From Rhodeus uyekii (taxonomy: Eukaryota > Chordata > Actinopteri > Cypriniformes > Acheilognathidae), in NCBI GenBank assembly GCA_037043235.1, contig JAWRVZ010000079.1:348001-412000 (forward strand): a stretch of 64,000 nt of DNA. The letters run 5' to 3'. A model generated the notes under the pieces. That model was not told the DNA's origin and made no database searches. It worked only from the letters and a program-made list of their open reading frames with translations. Both the position numbers and the translations under genes were made by a program. This document shows positions 10,810 through 23,323 of this stretch, one piece after another (position 1 is the first letter of the stretch; the number at the start of each line of letters is the position of its first letter).

Positions 10810-13521
10810 TTACCCAGCCATTATGTGTTTCACAAATGCTGCGGGAGAAAAGGATAAAAAGACAAGCTTATCATCTACTCACTGTTAAGGAAAGATTATT
10901 TATGTTTGTGAAAAAGTCTCTTCATTGAAGAAATCACAGAAATAATTTTATTATGATTTATTTAAAACATTTATACATTCACAAGAATGTATTATTATCA
11001 GTGTTGAAAATATATGTGATACATTTTCAGAAAATTCAAAAGAACAGCATTTATTTGAAATTTAATTTTTGTTAACAATGTTAAAGTTTTTACTGTCACT
11101 TTTGATCAATACATCCTTGCTGAATAAAAGTATTTGTTTAAAAAAAAATCTTACTGACCCCAAATGTTATTGTCAGCTAAGTAATTAGCAGCTTTTCAAA
11201 TACAGAGAATGATCAGACCTTCATAGCTGACACATCCGTTTGCATCTTCCTGTCCTGCCATCAGCTCTTCTACCTCTGATTCTGTCATCTTCTCACCTGC
11301 AGGCAAGACGTGGGATATTTCGTGGGCGATTGTTTCTGGTGTGGTTAATCTCAAGGTAAATATGTAAAATCCAGTCAAAAACTGATTTTAATAAGCTACT
11401 TATGTTCCAATAAATCTCTTCCAGATTCAACAAAGCACTCATTGGGTTTATTAGTAACGGAGCTGTTTTGTAGTCATGTTTTTTGTCACGGTTCTGTCTC
11501 TGTTTCCAGTATTATTAGTGTTCTAGTGGACAGAACTGTGGCACTGCTCTCTCTCCTGTGTGTTTGTCTCGTTAGTGTCTGCCCCGCCTCCTTGTTTCCC
11601 ATAATCATTCCCAGCTGTCTCTCATCACTACCTTCCCTCATGTGTCTTATAAATAGCCCTCAGTGTTTGTTGTCCAGCGTCGCGTCGTTGTCCTCCATGC
11701 CTGTGTCTCCTGTGTGTAGTGTTCCCGATATTCCGGTTTGTTCATGTTCCTTGAGTGTTTTGTTATTATGTTTAAGTTACTATTTTCCCCCTCGTGGGTG
11801 TTTCTTTTGTGTGTTTATGTTTAGTTCTGTTATTAAAATATCCTTATGCCTGCACATGAGTCCTCCCGTTTATGTTCCGTGACAGTTTTGTATTTACCCA
11901 ACGTTGCAAGTACATGGCGAAGTTCTGCTCCCATTACAGTGCCATTTCCTTCCTTGTCAAAGACTCGCAGGCCCTCAACAAAGTCCTCAAACGTGCCCTG
12001 ATCTTTGGACCAGGACACGTGTTGGAACATAGGCAGGAAAGTCTCGAAGTCAATCAGTTTGGTGTTCATTTCTAAAGAACATGGGTATTTCAAACACATT
12101 TAAAACAAATGTTAATTTTAATTGTGCAATGTTTAGCCTATATTTGCACAGTTTATTCCTCTCACCCTCCGGTTTGGGTTTTCCAAGTACTTTGATGACC
12201 TCAGCATTTGTAGGATTCTGACCCAATGCCCTCATGACATCACCACACTGGGCGTAAGTGATCTTCATTTCACCAGTAGGTGTTCTGTCGAATAGCATGA
12301 AGGCCTCTTTAAATTCTGTGTGGATTGGATATTACAGTATTCTATTATTTGAGGAAAAGATAAAAAATTAATTTAGATCCATTTAATTTAGCTAATGTTT
12401 ACCTTCAATCTGGTCAGCTGTAAACTCAACCTGAATGGACCAAATAAAAAAGGATTTTAGGGAATTTTTGAATGGAAATTGATTGATTAGTGTTGAGATT
12501 AATGTAAATAATGGTAAAGTGTTTTTTTTTTCTTTCAAACAGTATTAAAATAGCCATAAAATGCAGTTATCATTGGCCAATCACAATGGAAATACAGGTA
12601 TTTGTGATTCTCTAATGAAGCTTTTTGGGGTCATTCAACAAAAGTCAGCTGTTCCCCCACTCTAAGAATAACAAACGTCTGTTCTAGGACCAGAGGGAAT
12701 TACAGTGAAACCCCATCTGTTATGTCCGCCGGACAGAGACACCCACTCAAACAAGAAGACAGAAATGCTAAGCTGTAATGTTGGAGACACCAGCGTGGAA
12801 GGCCATATGACCATATGGAGGCTCTTTCTGAAGTGAACTCAGACAAGCTTCCACTCTTCAGACCCCATCTCTGACCATTAGGTTAGTTAAAGTTGCATTT
12901 GTGGTCTCAGATCAGTTTGAATAATGTCTTCACATAGGCATTCAGCTGAGACGGGACTAAAGTTTGTGTGAAACCTTTTAACCTTATTCATTGATTTTAG
13001 CCGTGATTATTGTTTAAGGCACATAATATCACATATAACAAGGTTAGATCAATCAATATCTGAATGTTTTAACTTAAGACATCAAGGTGGGAATGTTTGA
13101 GTCCTCATAAATGCCAAGGATGTGTTTTCTTTATCTTTTTAAACCAAGAATCTAAGAATCTATTAAACATTTTCTTTGATTTCATTCATTTCTAAGATCT
13201 CAGGATCAAAACTATCAACTATGTTCGATTTTGTGTGCTGCTACTGCAACAAAAAGCAGAGGAATAAGCTCTGTGAACTCAATTTTCTTCCAGGTCTACT
13301 TCCTTGTGTTTTTTGGGAGGGAGTTACTTGAGTTTTTTCCTATGTTTGCTCATTATGATGATCTAACACTGAGCTGTTAGTAAAATTGCAATTCAGACAA
13401 AACCTCAAGTACCTACCTTGATGCTTTTTGGGTCAAACTGAGGATCCTTGGGTTTCTCTAGTTCAGGAGGGGGTGCTGGCTTTGGTGCCTCCTTTTTCAG
13501 TTCAGCTTTTTTAGGAGCCAT
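10810..13521 (-). CDS. myl4: Essential myosin light chain, atrial/cardiac type (Myl4)
   Basis: Six exons on the minus strand, all with GT/AG borders and matching phases: 13521-13417, 12430-12403, 12315-12166, 12071-11898, 11296-11219, 10838-10810 (105, 28, 150, 174, 78 and 29 nt). They total 564 nt, or 187 residues plus TAA. The product should bind the myosin heavy-chain neck in the sarcomere of heart muscle. The N-terminus (about residues 1-25) is the Lys/Pro/Ala-rich extension of long essential light chains, MAPKK followed by PKPAPPP. EF-hand-like units follow: LFDRTPTGEM in exon 3, FEDFVEGLRVFDKEGNG in exon 4, and the C-terminal end FVKHIMAG in exon 6. In this family most EF-hands no longer bind calcium. 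The start was chosen because it gives the family's exact N-terminus. The human protein is about 10 residues longer, all in the Pro/Ala region. Family assignment is certain; choosing Myl4 over other long light chains rests on the N-terminus and EF-hand wording. The last exon is very short and was found by its acceptor and reading phase. Confidence 0.93.
10930..11165. repeat. Dispersed noncoding repeat, copy 2 (myl4 intron 5)
   Basis: Shares AAAAGAACAGCATTTATTTG, CACTTTTGATCAATACATCC and CTTACTGACCCCAAA with the copy at 9640. It fills most of the intron between the last two myl4 exons. Confidence 0.6.
11484..11884 (+). mobile_element. Solo-LTR-like insertion inside myl4 intron 4
   Basis: A unit of about 400 bp begins TGTCACGG and ends CCGTGACA, so it has TG...CA ends within a short inverted repeat. 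Inside are a TATA-like TTATAAATAG near 11648 and ATTAAA near 11833, in LTR-like order on the plus strand. The flanks are T-rich (GTTTT-like on both sides), so a 5-bp duplication is possible but not clean. It lies in myl4 intron 4 (11297-11897), antisense to the gene, and starts only 13 nt after the exon 4 splice donor. The long open frame across it has no recognisable protein and is probably chance. It could instead be a TIR element. Confidence 0.55.
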
Positions 13522-13570
13522 TCTTCCACCAAGAGAGTGTGAGATGGGAAACGAATGAACTTTGAGAGAA

Positions 13571-13576
13571 TTTATA
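13571..13576 (-). promoter_or_regulatory. TATA box of myl4
   Basis: TATAAA on the minus strand, within GGGTATAAATTC, lies about 50 bp upstream of the myl4 start codon at 13521. A start of transcription near 13540-13547 would leave a 5' UTR of about 20-25 nt. Position and sequence are seen; function is inferred. Confidence 0.6.
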
Positions 13577-13754
13577 CCCTCCTCGATGATCCCCAAATGC
13601 ATCAAAAGGGTAGGTCCATCCCATCATCATCCTCCAAACAAGGATGGGAAGCTTAAGTGTTTGCAAGCCAAACCCCTGAGACAGATGCATGATGGTATTA
13701 GCATGCTAACATTTATGAGCTAGAAATGTAACTAGTTAAGCAGAGCAGGTTTGG

Positions 13755-14066
13755 CACTCTTAAAAATAAAGGTTCTTTATTGGAATCTGTTTCAGGAGAG
13801 GAGGGGAGAAAGAGAACAGGAGAGGTTACGGGAGGGAGGGGAAGTTATTGTGATTAAATGTTACAAGGACACATGGATTAAAACATAATAATAATGAGCT
13901 GCAAATCATTTCTATAAATACTGACATTTTCCATAAAAAATAATGTAAATGTTGATTTCATGATGACTTTAAGAACAGTTTATTTCAAGGTTCTTTGGAA
14001 GACTTAAAATGCATCTTCTATGGCATTGTTGTGAAAACCTTTTTGTAACCTTTATTTTTAAGAGTG
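13755..14066. mobile_element. MITE upstream of myl4
   Basis: A 20-bp perfect terminal inverted repeat: CACTCTTAAAAATAAAGGTT at the left and its complement AACCTTTATTTTTAAGAGTG at the right. It is 312 bp long, noncoding, and begins about 230 bp upstream of the myl4 start. Confidence 0.8.
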
Positions 14067-17000
14067 TAGAAAGGTTTGGTTTGTCTGTCAAGTCCTGTAA
14101 TTTTCATAAATCTGTTGTTTTACTGTTATTTATATGGACAAATGTGGACTTTTTAAAAACTTGTCTCACAAATCCATTTTAAAGAGGTTATTTACTGATA
14201 AATGATAATGTATGTGAAAGAATTAAAAAAAATTTTTTAAGGTAAAGTGTAACTGGCATGGCTTCCAGCATAAAATGCTTTTAAACAGGTCTGAATGCTC
14301 AAATAAATACAGCAGAAAGCCACAGTTTTAGAGGAATCAACTTAAAGGCCTTAGTTTTGATAATTGTTGGTTAGAAAAATAACTTTAAATTATTATTACT
14401 AAAATAAAATGAACTTCTAAGTTTAAGTAAAGCATTACATTAATTGGGTTAATAACTTACTTAAAAAAAACTTCTGATGGTTTGGATTATCAAAGGTCAG
14501 CAGCAAAGATATTGGTTAATAAAGTGAGATTAATTCCATATACAGTATTGTATTATTCAACATTTTTGACTATTGCAGGATTGTGTACGCATTTCACTGT
14601 TTATATTCATTTTGAGGAATACTGAATCTGTTTTTGAGAAAGTGAGATTAGTGTAGAACTACAGTAACCATCATCAGGCTCACAGCGCCTCTGGCTCTGA
14701 ACCAAGTGTGCAGCACAAGTCCTGAAACGTGTTGGTCGTCCTCTGGTGTCTGGACCCAGTATAGCTCATAAACGCCACTACATGTAATCTGACGGAGACT
14801 GCTTTAACAATCAAATTACACTTCAAATAATTTTTTACAAAGATGGTTTCGGTAAGTTTAAGTGTTGTTGTTTTAGTTTTGTTTTTAAATAAGTTTGGTT
14901 TTAGTTTTGATGGCTATGCCACTTTGGGACGGCTTGACTTTTCTGCAATGGAAGAGAGTGAAGGTGTGTCGTATTAAATGTAACCCTAATTTTAGAAGGT
15001 TCTCTGATATAAAGTTACTTTTTTACTTCTTTTAAGACTCTAAGGCCTTGAAAACATGTAACATCCTTGAGTCTGAGTCTTTCATTTTTCATGTTGACAA
15101 AATGTTATATATGGTGTTAACCTCTTTTGATGATGCCCATATGCCCCCCTTATTTTTTGTACTGTACATGACTTTCTTCCATCCATGGTACATAAAATAG
15201 ATAATAGAATGTAATTTTTAATAGAATGTTCATGCTGCTTTTTCCTCCATATGACAAACGCATTCCGTGACCAGGGACTTTAAATTAGTAGAGTGCTTTT
15301 TAATTTTTCAGAAATATTCAGAATCATTTTGTGAAGTTGTTTTTGTTTTGCACAGAGCCCAGCTCACCTTTTCACCCTAAAATAGAAATTGTCATTATGT
15401 GTTTGGCATATTAAAACACAAAAGTGGTCCAATATCACATGCACACTATATTCCAAGTCTTTTGAAGATAAATATAAGGTATCGATTTTTAGACTATTTA
15501 AGTTAGCAGAAATTAGTGCATGCCCATAACTAGCATTTCCAGCTCAAGATAAGCATCCAGACAGAAGAAAACTAAATGTTTACAGTAATTAATTCAAATC
15601 AAATCCAGTAACTGCTTTCTGACCTTCCACTGATAAACTGTCTGTCTAAACCTCATCTCCCGTGTTCAATGTAAATTGCTCTGTCTGTCAGTTCAGCTCC
15701 GGTGTAAATCACAGAATCATTTAGTGAATCACATAAGATGGCAGGACTGGTGAATAGACTCCTATAACTCACCTGTTATCTTATTGCATCTATGGATAGC
15801 CACGGCTGTGACACGTGATCGCTTTCTTTTGCTGGGATTTTATCCCCTCTAGGTCCATCTGTCCATCTGTAGACAGAGAAATGCAGGGCTGTTGGGAGTG
15901 TCTGATTTTAATGCTGTTAAGCCTATTTCCAGGATGCAAGTATGAGCATACTTTTCAATGGATTAAGAACTTTTTATGACTCGAGTTGCCTGATGCATTG
16001 AATCATAAATAATTCCATAAGTAGTAACTCAGACTATTGTTGTCCGATAAAACAATGCTGATAATGCACTGCATGTACATTTTGTGATGAGCAATTTAAC
16101 TAGCAGCAGCAATAGTTTCCTTGAATACTGAAGTTGTAGTGAAAGTAGGCTCTTTCACCAACATAAGCAATAGAGTAGAACAGAATAGAATAGAATTAAA
16201 AACACTTCACAAATTATCAGTAAAAATACTATAAAATGATCTTCAATGCACATCTGGACTTCTGAAACAAATCTCATCATTGTTTGACCTACAGTATATA
16301 CAGCAATTCTCTTATCTAGTAGCTCTGTCTTTCTGTCTGTGCTCCACACGAGGGCAGCATTAACTAAATCTAGAAGCTACTAATGCAGATTTGCTGTTGA
16401 TTATTCAATTGAAGAAAAGTTATTATAAAATATTATATTTTAAAAGTTAGGTGAAAGTTGGAAATTTCCATTTAAATGTATTATTTGACGCACTGAAATT
16501 TAAATACAATTAAGAAAAGCTATGTAGGTTTATAAAAGTGACAAAAACACACAAAAGATTTTTACTAAAACTTTAGCTAAAATTAAAATGAAAACAGAAT
16601 ATACAAAAATAAAAACTAATTCAAAATATTAAAAAAGGGGAAGAAAAATATCAAATAAAACAACATCGTCCAAGCCAAAAACTTTGGGCTCCTAAAAGTT
16701 GAACCGAGCTCCGTTTTCTTTATTTCTGGACAGTTTAAAGACAGTTTCAGATGCTGCTCTGTCACATCCAGAGCTCACAATGAGTGTGACACGCGTGTGT
16801 CACAGCTGTAGTTGTAATTCCTGTAACACAAGATAAGTGACTATTTTTTATTAATACATAGAGAAGTGATAATGTCAATATAACTTTTAAAATGGAATCG
16901 TTTTCTCTCCTGTCTTAAAATCTTCTGGACCCAGTTGTTAAAAAAAATCTGGTTTTGGATTGGATCAAATCTTGAAAATGCATTGTTCAAAAGAAAGAAA

Positions 17001-19380
17001 AAAGGATTCTGAAATAGGATTAGATCACAAAATTCAAACTAGGTTTTGATCGTCAGTTTGTGTTGCTCAAAACCTTTATTAACCTAAATTTAATAAAAAA
17101 ACTGGTAAAAAAATGACATTAATATCATGTCATGTACTGTCACAGAATCAAGCAACACGCCATCAGCTCCACCCAGTCACCAGAATACTAACCCACCACA
17201 CGCGTGTCACACTCATTGTCCCGTCTCGTCAATCTCTACATGAGAGTGACTTACCTAACTACTTCCCTTCCTACACCTACCCTTCCAGAGACCCGTTCCC
17301 TCGGCCCAGTTATATTCATTGTGCTTGTCTTCAAACCTGCATGTAGAAAGAATCATCAGTTCAGTGTGACTATCATTATTAACTGCTTATGCTCACTCAC
17401 CTGTCAGAAGATCCTCCAGATCGCTATCGTAAGGTTAATAAAGAACTATTACATTTACCTCAGTCTCCTCTCCTGTTTGATGGCATATATGCACACATTT
17501 ACATTTTTATTTTGCTCTTGATTAGTTTAACTGTAAAAGTAATGAGAAGTAGACATCAGGCAACCTATTAATCCTTTCGGTACAGTATCGTAAAGAGATA
17601 ATGATGGAAAATAATCACCCAAACAGCTGTCAGTATATCAAACTAAAATAATATTTTTCATTTTTTCATTTTTTTTATAACTGTATTGGCACAAACATCA
17701 CAGATGAACAAGTCAAAAGTAATTTCTAGCTATTGTATCTCTAATAGCTGTTTGATTTTGTTGTGGGTCACATGAGGGGCTATGGAAACCCTATAAAAGA
17801 CACGAGATGTAACAAAAACTGAATCTTAATGCTTTTGAATTCTCTCACAAATGTCTTTCATTCCCTAAGAAATGTTCATCACTCTCAACTTTTTAAGTTC
17901 TTTGTGAATGGAATGAATGCATACTTTCTTGGGGAAAGTCAATCTAAATCAGAGTGACACAGTCCTTTTTGCTTTAAAAGCTAGCAGAAAAATAAGATGG
18001 ATTACCTGATCCTGGATTTACAAATCTAGATGATTCTGATCCAGATGAAGCCAGCAGGTTGAACCATTGTGCTTCCAGTAAAGGACACATGAGATGAAAT
18101 GACAGGTGTTGAGACGGGTCGATTGACAGCTGTCTGGGACTGGAGTTCAGGCTCAAGTTTGTTAGTCACATCTCAATGTACACATTTAAATAACTAGTTT
18201 AGTTTCCTTTAGATGCATTGTCACTTATACCAGAACATTGCTATTTTGTTTTTAATTTCAATAATTTATAGTATGTAATGAGGACCTTACTGAATTTGGC
18301 ATTGCAAAATTCACAGTCTGATCAAACTGACTTGTGTTTGACCCCCAAGTAATATTAAATTAATGCTGAACAGCAATCCATAATGTCACGGACTACTTGG
18401 TGTCTTTGGTCCATTACTGAGTTTTCATTGTGAATTTCAACTCTGAATACACTTCTGTTGTGTATGATGTAATCTATTCTCTACAAAGACCTTTTATATC
18501 TGCAAAATCCTGCACCAGATTTGTCTTTTTATATAAATCCACACATCAGACCAAATGAAGAGAAAGAACAGAAGATCTCATCATATGCATGAATGCAGTC
18601 TATTCATTTAATTTCCTGTTTTCATCTTCAGATATTCAAAAACATGACTTAATGTACTTCATCATAGAACATTGTGAAACATGATGTGCTTTCCAGTGGA
18701 GTTGAACTCTTCTGTTCTCTAAAATACAAATCCTATAAAGCCTGTAGGCCTGTGCACACTAAATTATTACCCACATATTCCCTTCACATCAGTTTATGAT
18801 CAGCATTCATGAGACCTGTTTCTCAAAAGTAAACATTTTGATTCATCTCAGTGAGCCGAATCATTTGATCAAAATGATTCGTTCGCTGATTCATTCATTT
18901 ACTTTTTTGTGCCCTCGTTGAGTGAGTCACTGAATCACTCCCTCAATCGAGCAAAAATGTCATTTTTTGTTAAAATTTGCATGTATAATTTAAGAGACTA
19001 CTGAAACGGTTCATTCACGACCAAGATGCTGATTCGTGAAGTTCGTTCACAATGAAAACGTTCCTCAGATTCAAAACCTTGACTCATTCAGTCAAAGAAA
19101 TGCATTCAATGAGCCGATAGTCGATGCATTCAATACAGCTGTTTCCTTTTGATTAATATATTAAACAATGCTTAATTCGTTTAATCAAAGTTAACAGAAG
19201 AACTGCAATAGCCTACTTAATTTCAAACGTCTACACTCCTGTCAGTGGGTTACAGTACAAAGCGAACGTGTATTATCCATCATCATATTTAAAGTCTACC
19301 AATAGGTTGGTCATAACCCAATTTTTATCTCCCAGGAGTGTGACAGTTGGGAGAAATTTGGCAGTGTGTCACAAGTTTAA
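14067..19380. other. Intergenic between the divergent genes, no gene seen
   Basis: AT-rich DNA with the 22-bp inverted repeat at 16777-17219. Around 18840-19130 there are repeated GATTCATT/GAATCA words of a decayed repeat. No conserved coding exon recognised. Confidence 0.5.
16777..17219. repeat. Perfect 22-bp inverted repeat enclosing about 400 bp
   Basis: The left arm 16777-16798 (ACAATGAGTGTGACACGC and on) matches the complement of 17198-17219 exactly. The enclosed DNA has no recognised content. Confidence 0.7.
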
Positions 19381-19559
19381 GGCGTGATGATCCTACCTGA
19401 GGCGTTTCTCAGGTTTCATGCAAGACACCCGTGCGTAAGCGACAGCTGCCCGGAGCCTGGACTTTCTCCCAGACCAGCAAAACTTTCAGCGTGGATTTGA
19501 ACGAACACTAACCTTCGGACCTAGGATACAAGAAAAACCTTTTATTCTTGCTGAGAAAG
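19381..19559 (+). promoter_or_regulatory. Candidate noncoding first exon and promoter area of scn4a
   Basis: A GC-richer stretch ends in CTGAGAAAG followed by GTAAAAC, a fair splice donor at 19560. It holds a CAGCTG E-box near 19444 and has a TATTTAAAG-like box about 100 bp upstream, near 19290. It lies on the plus strand between the divergent myl4 and scn4a and could be the leader exon that the 39028 acceptor requires. No transcript evidence is available, and other noncoding exons are possible. Confidence 0.22.
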
Positions 19560-20662
19560 GTAAAACAAATTGACATTTTTGATGGTCGTCTTGCACTGGC
19601 AAAAGCTTTTAGTAAGCTGGTAGGCTACTCTTGAATTTATTAGTGTTGAATAACTTGGCATTAGAGTTTGAACTTCATATAATCTGGTTGTGTTGTGCGT
19701 TTATGCAGCATAAACAGTTGAAAAATATATTGTGTCTGTCCAAAACGTGAGCTACACCTGTCATAAACACTATTGTGCCTTTATAACACTTTCTAAGTAT
19801 CATTTTGTCATGTCAGTTTAATATTAAACTAAGTAATATTTTTTTCTGTTATTATTATTATTATTATAAATTAATATCATTACATATTATTATATATTTT
19901 ATTATTATTGAAATAGACCGGTGTTTACATAGTTCACCTTCTAATATGGGTTAAAAGGCAATCAAATATGTTAATATTGTTTACACCTCCAGTGTTTTAT
20001 GTAAACATCTCTAGTTGAATGACATCCTTTATATAAATAATTTGCTCTGAATAATTTCTCCAGAACTACTGATTATTATTCACAGAGGCACTGATTGCTC
20101 TGAAGAGGTCACAATTCCCATGAACAGTCTCTCTGAACACTGTCTGCCAGATCCTGCTTCCTTCAACTGTCTGTCGGGATAGTTTTCCGCTTAAAGATGC
20201 TGTTCATGTAGCCTACGTGTATGAACTTACACTTAACTTTGCAATTAGCTTTGTTAGCATGGTCTGGAGAAAAGTGCAGTGATGCACTTATGAAATCAGA
20301 TTTCTGGCGTTTCAGCTTCTACAGTATTTTTTTGATGCTTTGCTACAGTTTTGCATTTTTCTAGAGTGAAAAACAGTTTTCAGTGAGTTTTTTTTAGGTA
20401 AGATTCATAATATAGAATCTTAGAATAGAACTTTATAATAAAATATACATTGTCATAAAATAATATTTCCATCTAAAGTGGAGTGATGGCCCAAACATCA
20501 ATCCATGTTGACACTTTGAAATATGACCAGTTTGTGGGGAGTTGAGAGGAAGTAGTGGCTTTGGCAGGTGTGTCAGCTGACATTCCTATGCTGCTCATCA
20601 TTACAGACTATTTGATTTTTACCAGAGCCTATAGAGGAGTTCACACATTAGAAAAGACTGTT

Positions 20663-20812
20663 ATCATTTATGCATTTGGCAGACGCCTTTATCCAAAGCG
20701 AGTCGCATTTCATTCTAGATACACAATGACATTCTATTCAGTTCTTGCTTTCCCCGGGGATTAAACCCATGACCTTGGCGTTGCAAGTGCCACACTTTAC
20801 TCTTTGAACAAC
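20663..20812 (-). mobile_element. tRNA-derived SINE
   Basis: Read on the minus strand it has the tRNA-like GCAACGCCAAGGTCATGG head and the TTTGGATAAAGGCGTCTGCC tail. It is almost back to back with the plus-strand copy at 20855. Confidence 0.75.
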
Positions 20813-20854
20813 ATAAAAGGGTTTTTGTGTCTATATTCAATGCATATACAGCTT

Positions 20855-21003
20855 TCCTGTAGCTCAATCAGTAGAGCATTGGTGCTCATGATGCCAAAGT
20901 CATGGGTTCGATCCCAGGGAAAGTGACAACTGATTCAGTGTGTTTCTTGAAGCCAATGTAAGTTGCTTGGCATTTATGCCGATGCTTTAATCCAAATGTA
21001 CAG
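20855..21003 (+). mobile_element. tRNA-derived SINE
   Basis: The head TGTAGCTCAATCAGTAGAGC and box B GGGTTCGATCCCA are well kept; the tail is partly rearranged (TTGGCATTTATGCCGATGC). With the copy at 20663 it forms an inverted SINE pair about 40 bp apart. Confidence 0.8.
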
Positions 21004-21084
21004 AGGATTTTTGTTTGTGTCAGATAAAGAATGCAATTCTTGACATAATAGGAAATCCGAGGAGACATTGTTTGACATGCTTCT

Positions 21085-21425
21085 ATTTACACTACTGTTT
21101 TCAAATAAATGCAGTTCTTTTAAACTTTCTATTCATCTAATAATCCTGAAAAAAATTTATCACTGTTTCAGCACAGCTGTTTTCAACACTGAGAAAGATA
21201 AGCAATGTTTCTTGAGCTGTAGATCATCATATTACAATGATTTCTGAAGGATCATGTGACATTGAAGACTGAAAATTCAACTTTGCATCATGTATTTGGA
21301 TGTATTTAAAAGATATATTCAAATAGAAAACAGTTATTTTACATTGCAATATTTCTCAATATTACTGTTTTGCTGCATTTTTTATTTAAAAAATTGGAGC
21401 CCAAGAGACCTTTTGAACAGTAGTG
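21085..21425. repeat. Decayed copy of the dispersed repeat family
   Basis: Contains TTCTGAAGGATCATGTGACA, GACTGAAAATTCA and ACCTTTTGAACAGTAGTG, shared with 24700-24930 and with the 9640 family in part. Noncoding. Confidence 0.5.
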
Positions 21426-22278
21426 TAGGCCCTATTTGGTATATAAATTCTGGTATAATCTTTATTTCTTACATATTTATTATTGTTATTATTTTCCTTA
21501 TTATTTTATTTCTTGACAGTATATGATTTGAATCTGAAACCAATACACCTCAAACAATCTGAAGGTACCTCTGGAATTCCAAATATACAGAATCCAGCTG
21601 TAATTTTATAAAAAAGTCAATATAAAATGTATATAGCCAAGTGTAAATAAGTCATTAAAATAAATTATCATTGAGAGTCATCTACGGAATGACTTGATTT
21701 TGTTTTGTTTTTCATGGACAAAGTCTCAAAGCCTTTGGAGCTGTAAGCTACAAGGGGGCATATGTTATAGTGATTTATCTACGGTCCAGAGATGATGTTG
21801 GCACGACGCTAAGCAGAGCGTAGGCTGTTTACTGTTGCCAGACAACTCGGTGCATGAATATAGAATTCATCTTTTATAGCCATGCTTTATTTTTGTAGAC
21901 ACTTTGAGATGTTGAACTGCTGACCAGACCTGTACATACATATAGTATAGTATCTCTTCATGCCCTTAGATAAGGTATTGAGACTTAGATTCACATTTCA
22001 TTTGACTGCATGGTTGAGCCTGTTTCATGTCACTACGGGATGTCCATGTAAAACTAGTTACAGGACTTTCCTTTGATCTGGCCATTGGAACCGACATTCT
22101 GTCTCCCCTTGCGTCTCACAGCATAGATATTCACCTCCAGTCCAGAGACATCCGGCTCTCTGGAATATGTTTACAGACATGCTGACCTCAGATGGTCTAA
22201 TGTACATGTGTAAGTGTGTGTGCAGTCAAGCACAAGTGTCTGAACATACATTGGAGTGCCAGTGAGCATGTTAAATTA

Positions 22279-23323
22279 CAGTGGAATACGGTTATGTCGA
22301 CGGCTTTGGGGGTTGCAAAAAAGAGTCGAGATAACCGATGATCGAGATAAACAACAGCCAATATGGTGATTTATTTGACGAAGCGATCGGCATGCTATAA
22401 AAATGTACATACACTGTATATGTTTGCTAACAACAAAAGGCATATGTACAGCAACTAACAGCAGAGATTTACCAGTATACAATAAAAAAACACCTTCGAT
22501 TCTCGATACAAACCTTTAATTATATTCTTCAACATTGCAAACAATTTTGCTCACAGCGTAAACAGTCATAACATATTCGTGAGGTCATCACGCTGTACTA
22601 GATTGCATACTTTCTTGCGTTCTGCCTGTCTCTCAGTTTTGTTCTGTTTTTCTATTTTTATTTTTATTTCTTATTTTATTGTTTCTTTTATGCTTTATGT
22701 ACAGTTTTCTTCAACCTGTTGTACAGCACTTTGGTTGGCCTTTGGCCATTTTTAAATGTGCTCTATAAATAAACTGAACTTGAACTTGTCTAATGTGCTT
22801 TCTCAACAAATTCGGCTTCGTCCCGTCTTTTAACAACCGGGTTCTTCAATCCGCAGCGGCGCTGAGCAGAGCTCACGTCAGAACAGAAGGAGGTGTGTGT
22901 GTGTTTATCTAAATCTGTCAAATCAGAGAAGGTGGGCTTTGTGTGCACACAGAAGCGGATGAGGCTTTGGAATGTGGGTGGACCCACGGCAGCACTCGCT
23001 GCTCATTGAGAATCGTAAGAACGATACGTGCTTTCACTTCAGAGAGTGCTGCGCGGCGCTGAGAGAGAAGCTTCACTGACAGAGAGACGTGCAATGCAAA
23101 CTCAGCGCATGCGCAGTGAACTAGGTACGCTCATTAGTCACGAGATAACCATGTGTAGTGGCGAATTTGTCCCTCTTTTGTACTTGAGACATTAGTGTTT
23201 GACAACATAAAACAATCGACATTTCCGAAAAGAAAATGCTAAGACAAATAGGTTCCACTTCAAAAACGTCAACATAATAGGATTGGCGAGTTAACCGTGA
23301 GTTGAGATAAGTGAACTCCACTG
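22279..23323. mobile_element. Tigger-like element 1 (CAGTGGA family)
   Basis: Begins CAGTGGAATACGGTTATGTC after TA and ends AAGTGAACTCCACTG before TA, so TIRs with a TA target duplication. The ends contain GTCGAGATAACCG-like words. No transposase frame is left. An inner stretch (about 22600-22790), ending GTGCTCTATAAATAAACTG, looks like the tail of a nested retroposon. Copies 2 and 3 are at 34760 and 51066. Confidence 0.75.

Noticed and set aside
11442..11882. 146-codon Ser/Cys/Val-rich open frame on the plus strand
   Set aside because: It lies almost wholly in the LTR-like insert, antisense to myl4, and its composition reflects pyrimidine-rich DNA.
17113..17571. Overlapping open frames of 60-105 codons on the plus strand
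   Set aside because: No conserved motif; partly within the inverted-repeat unit.
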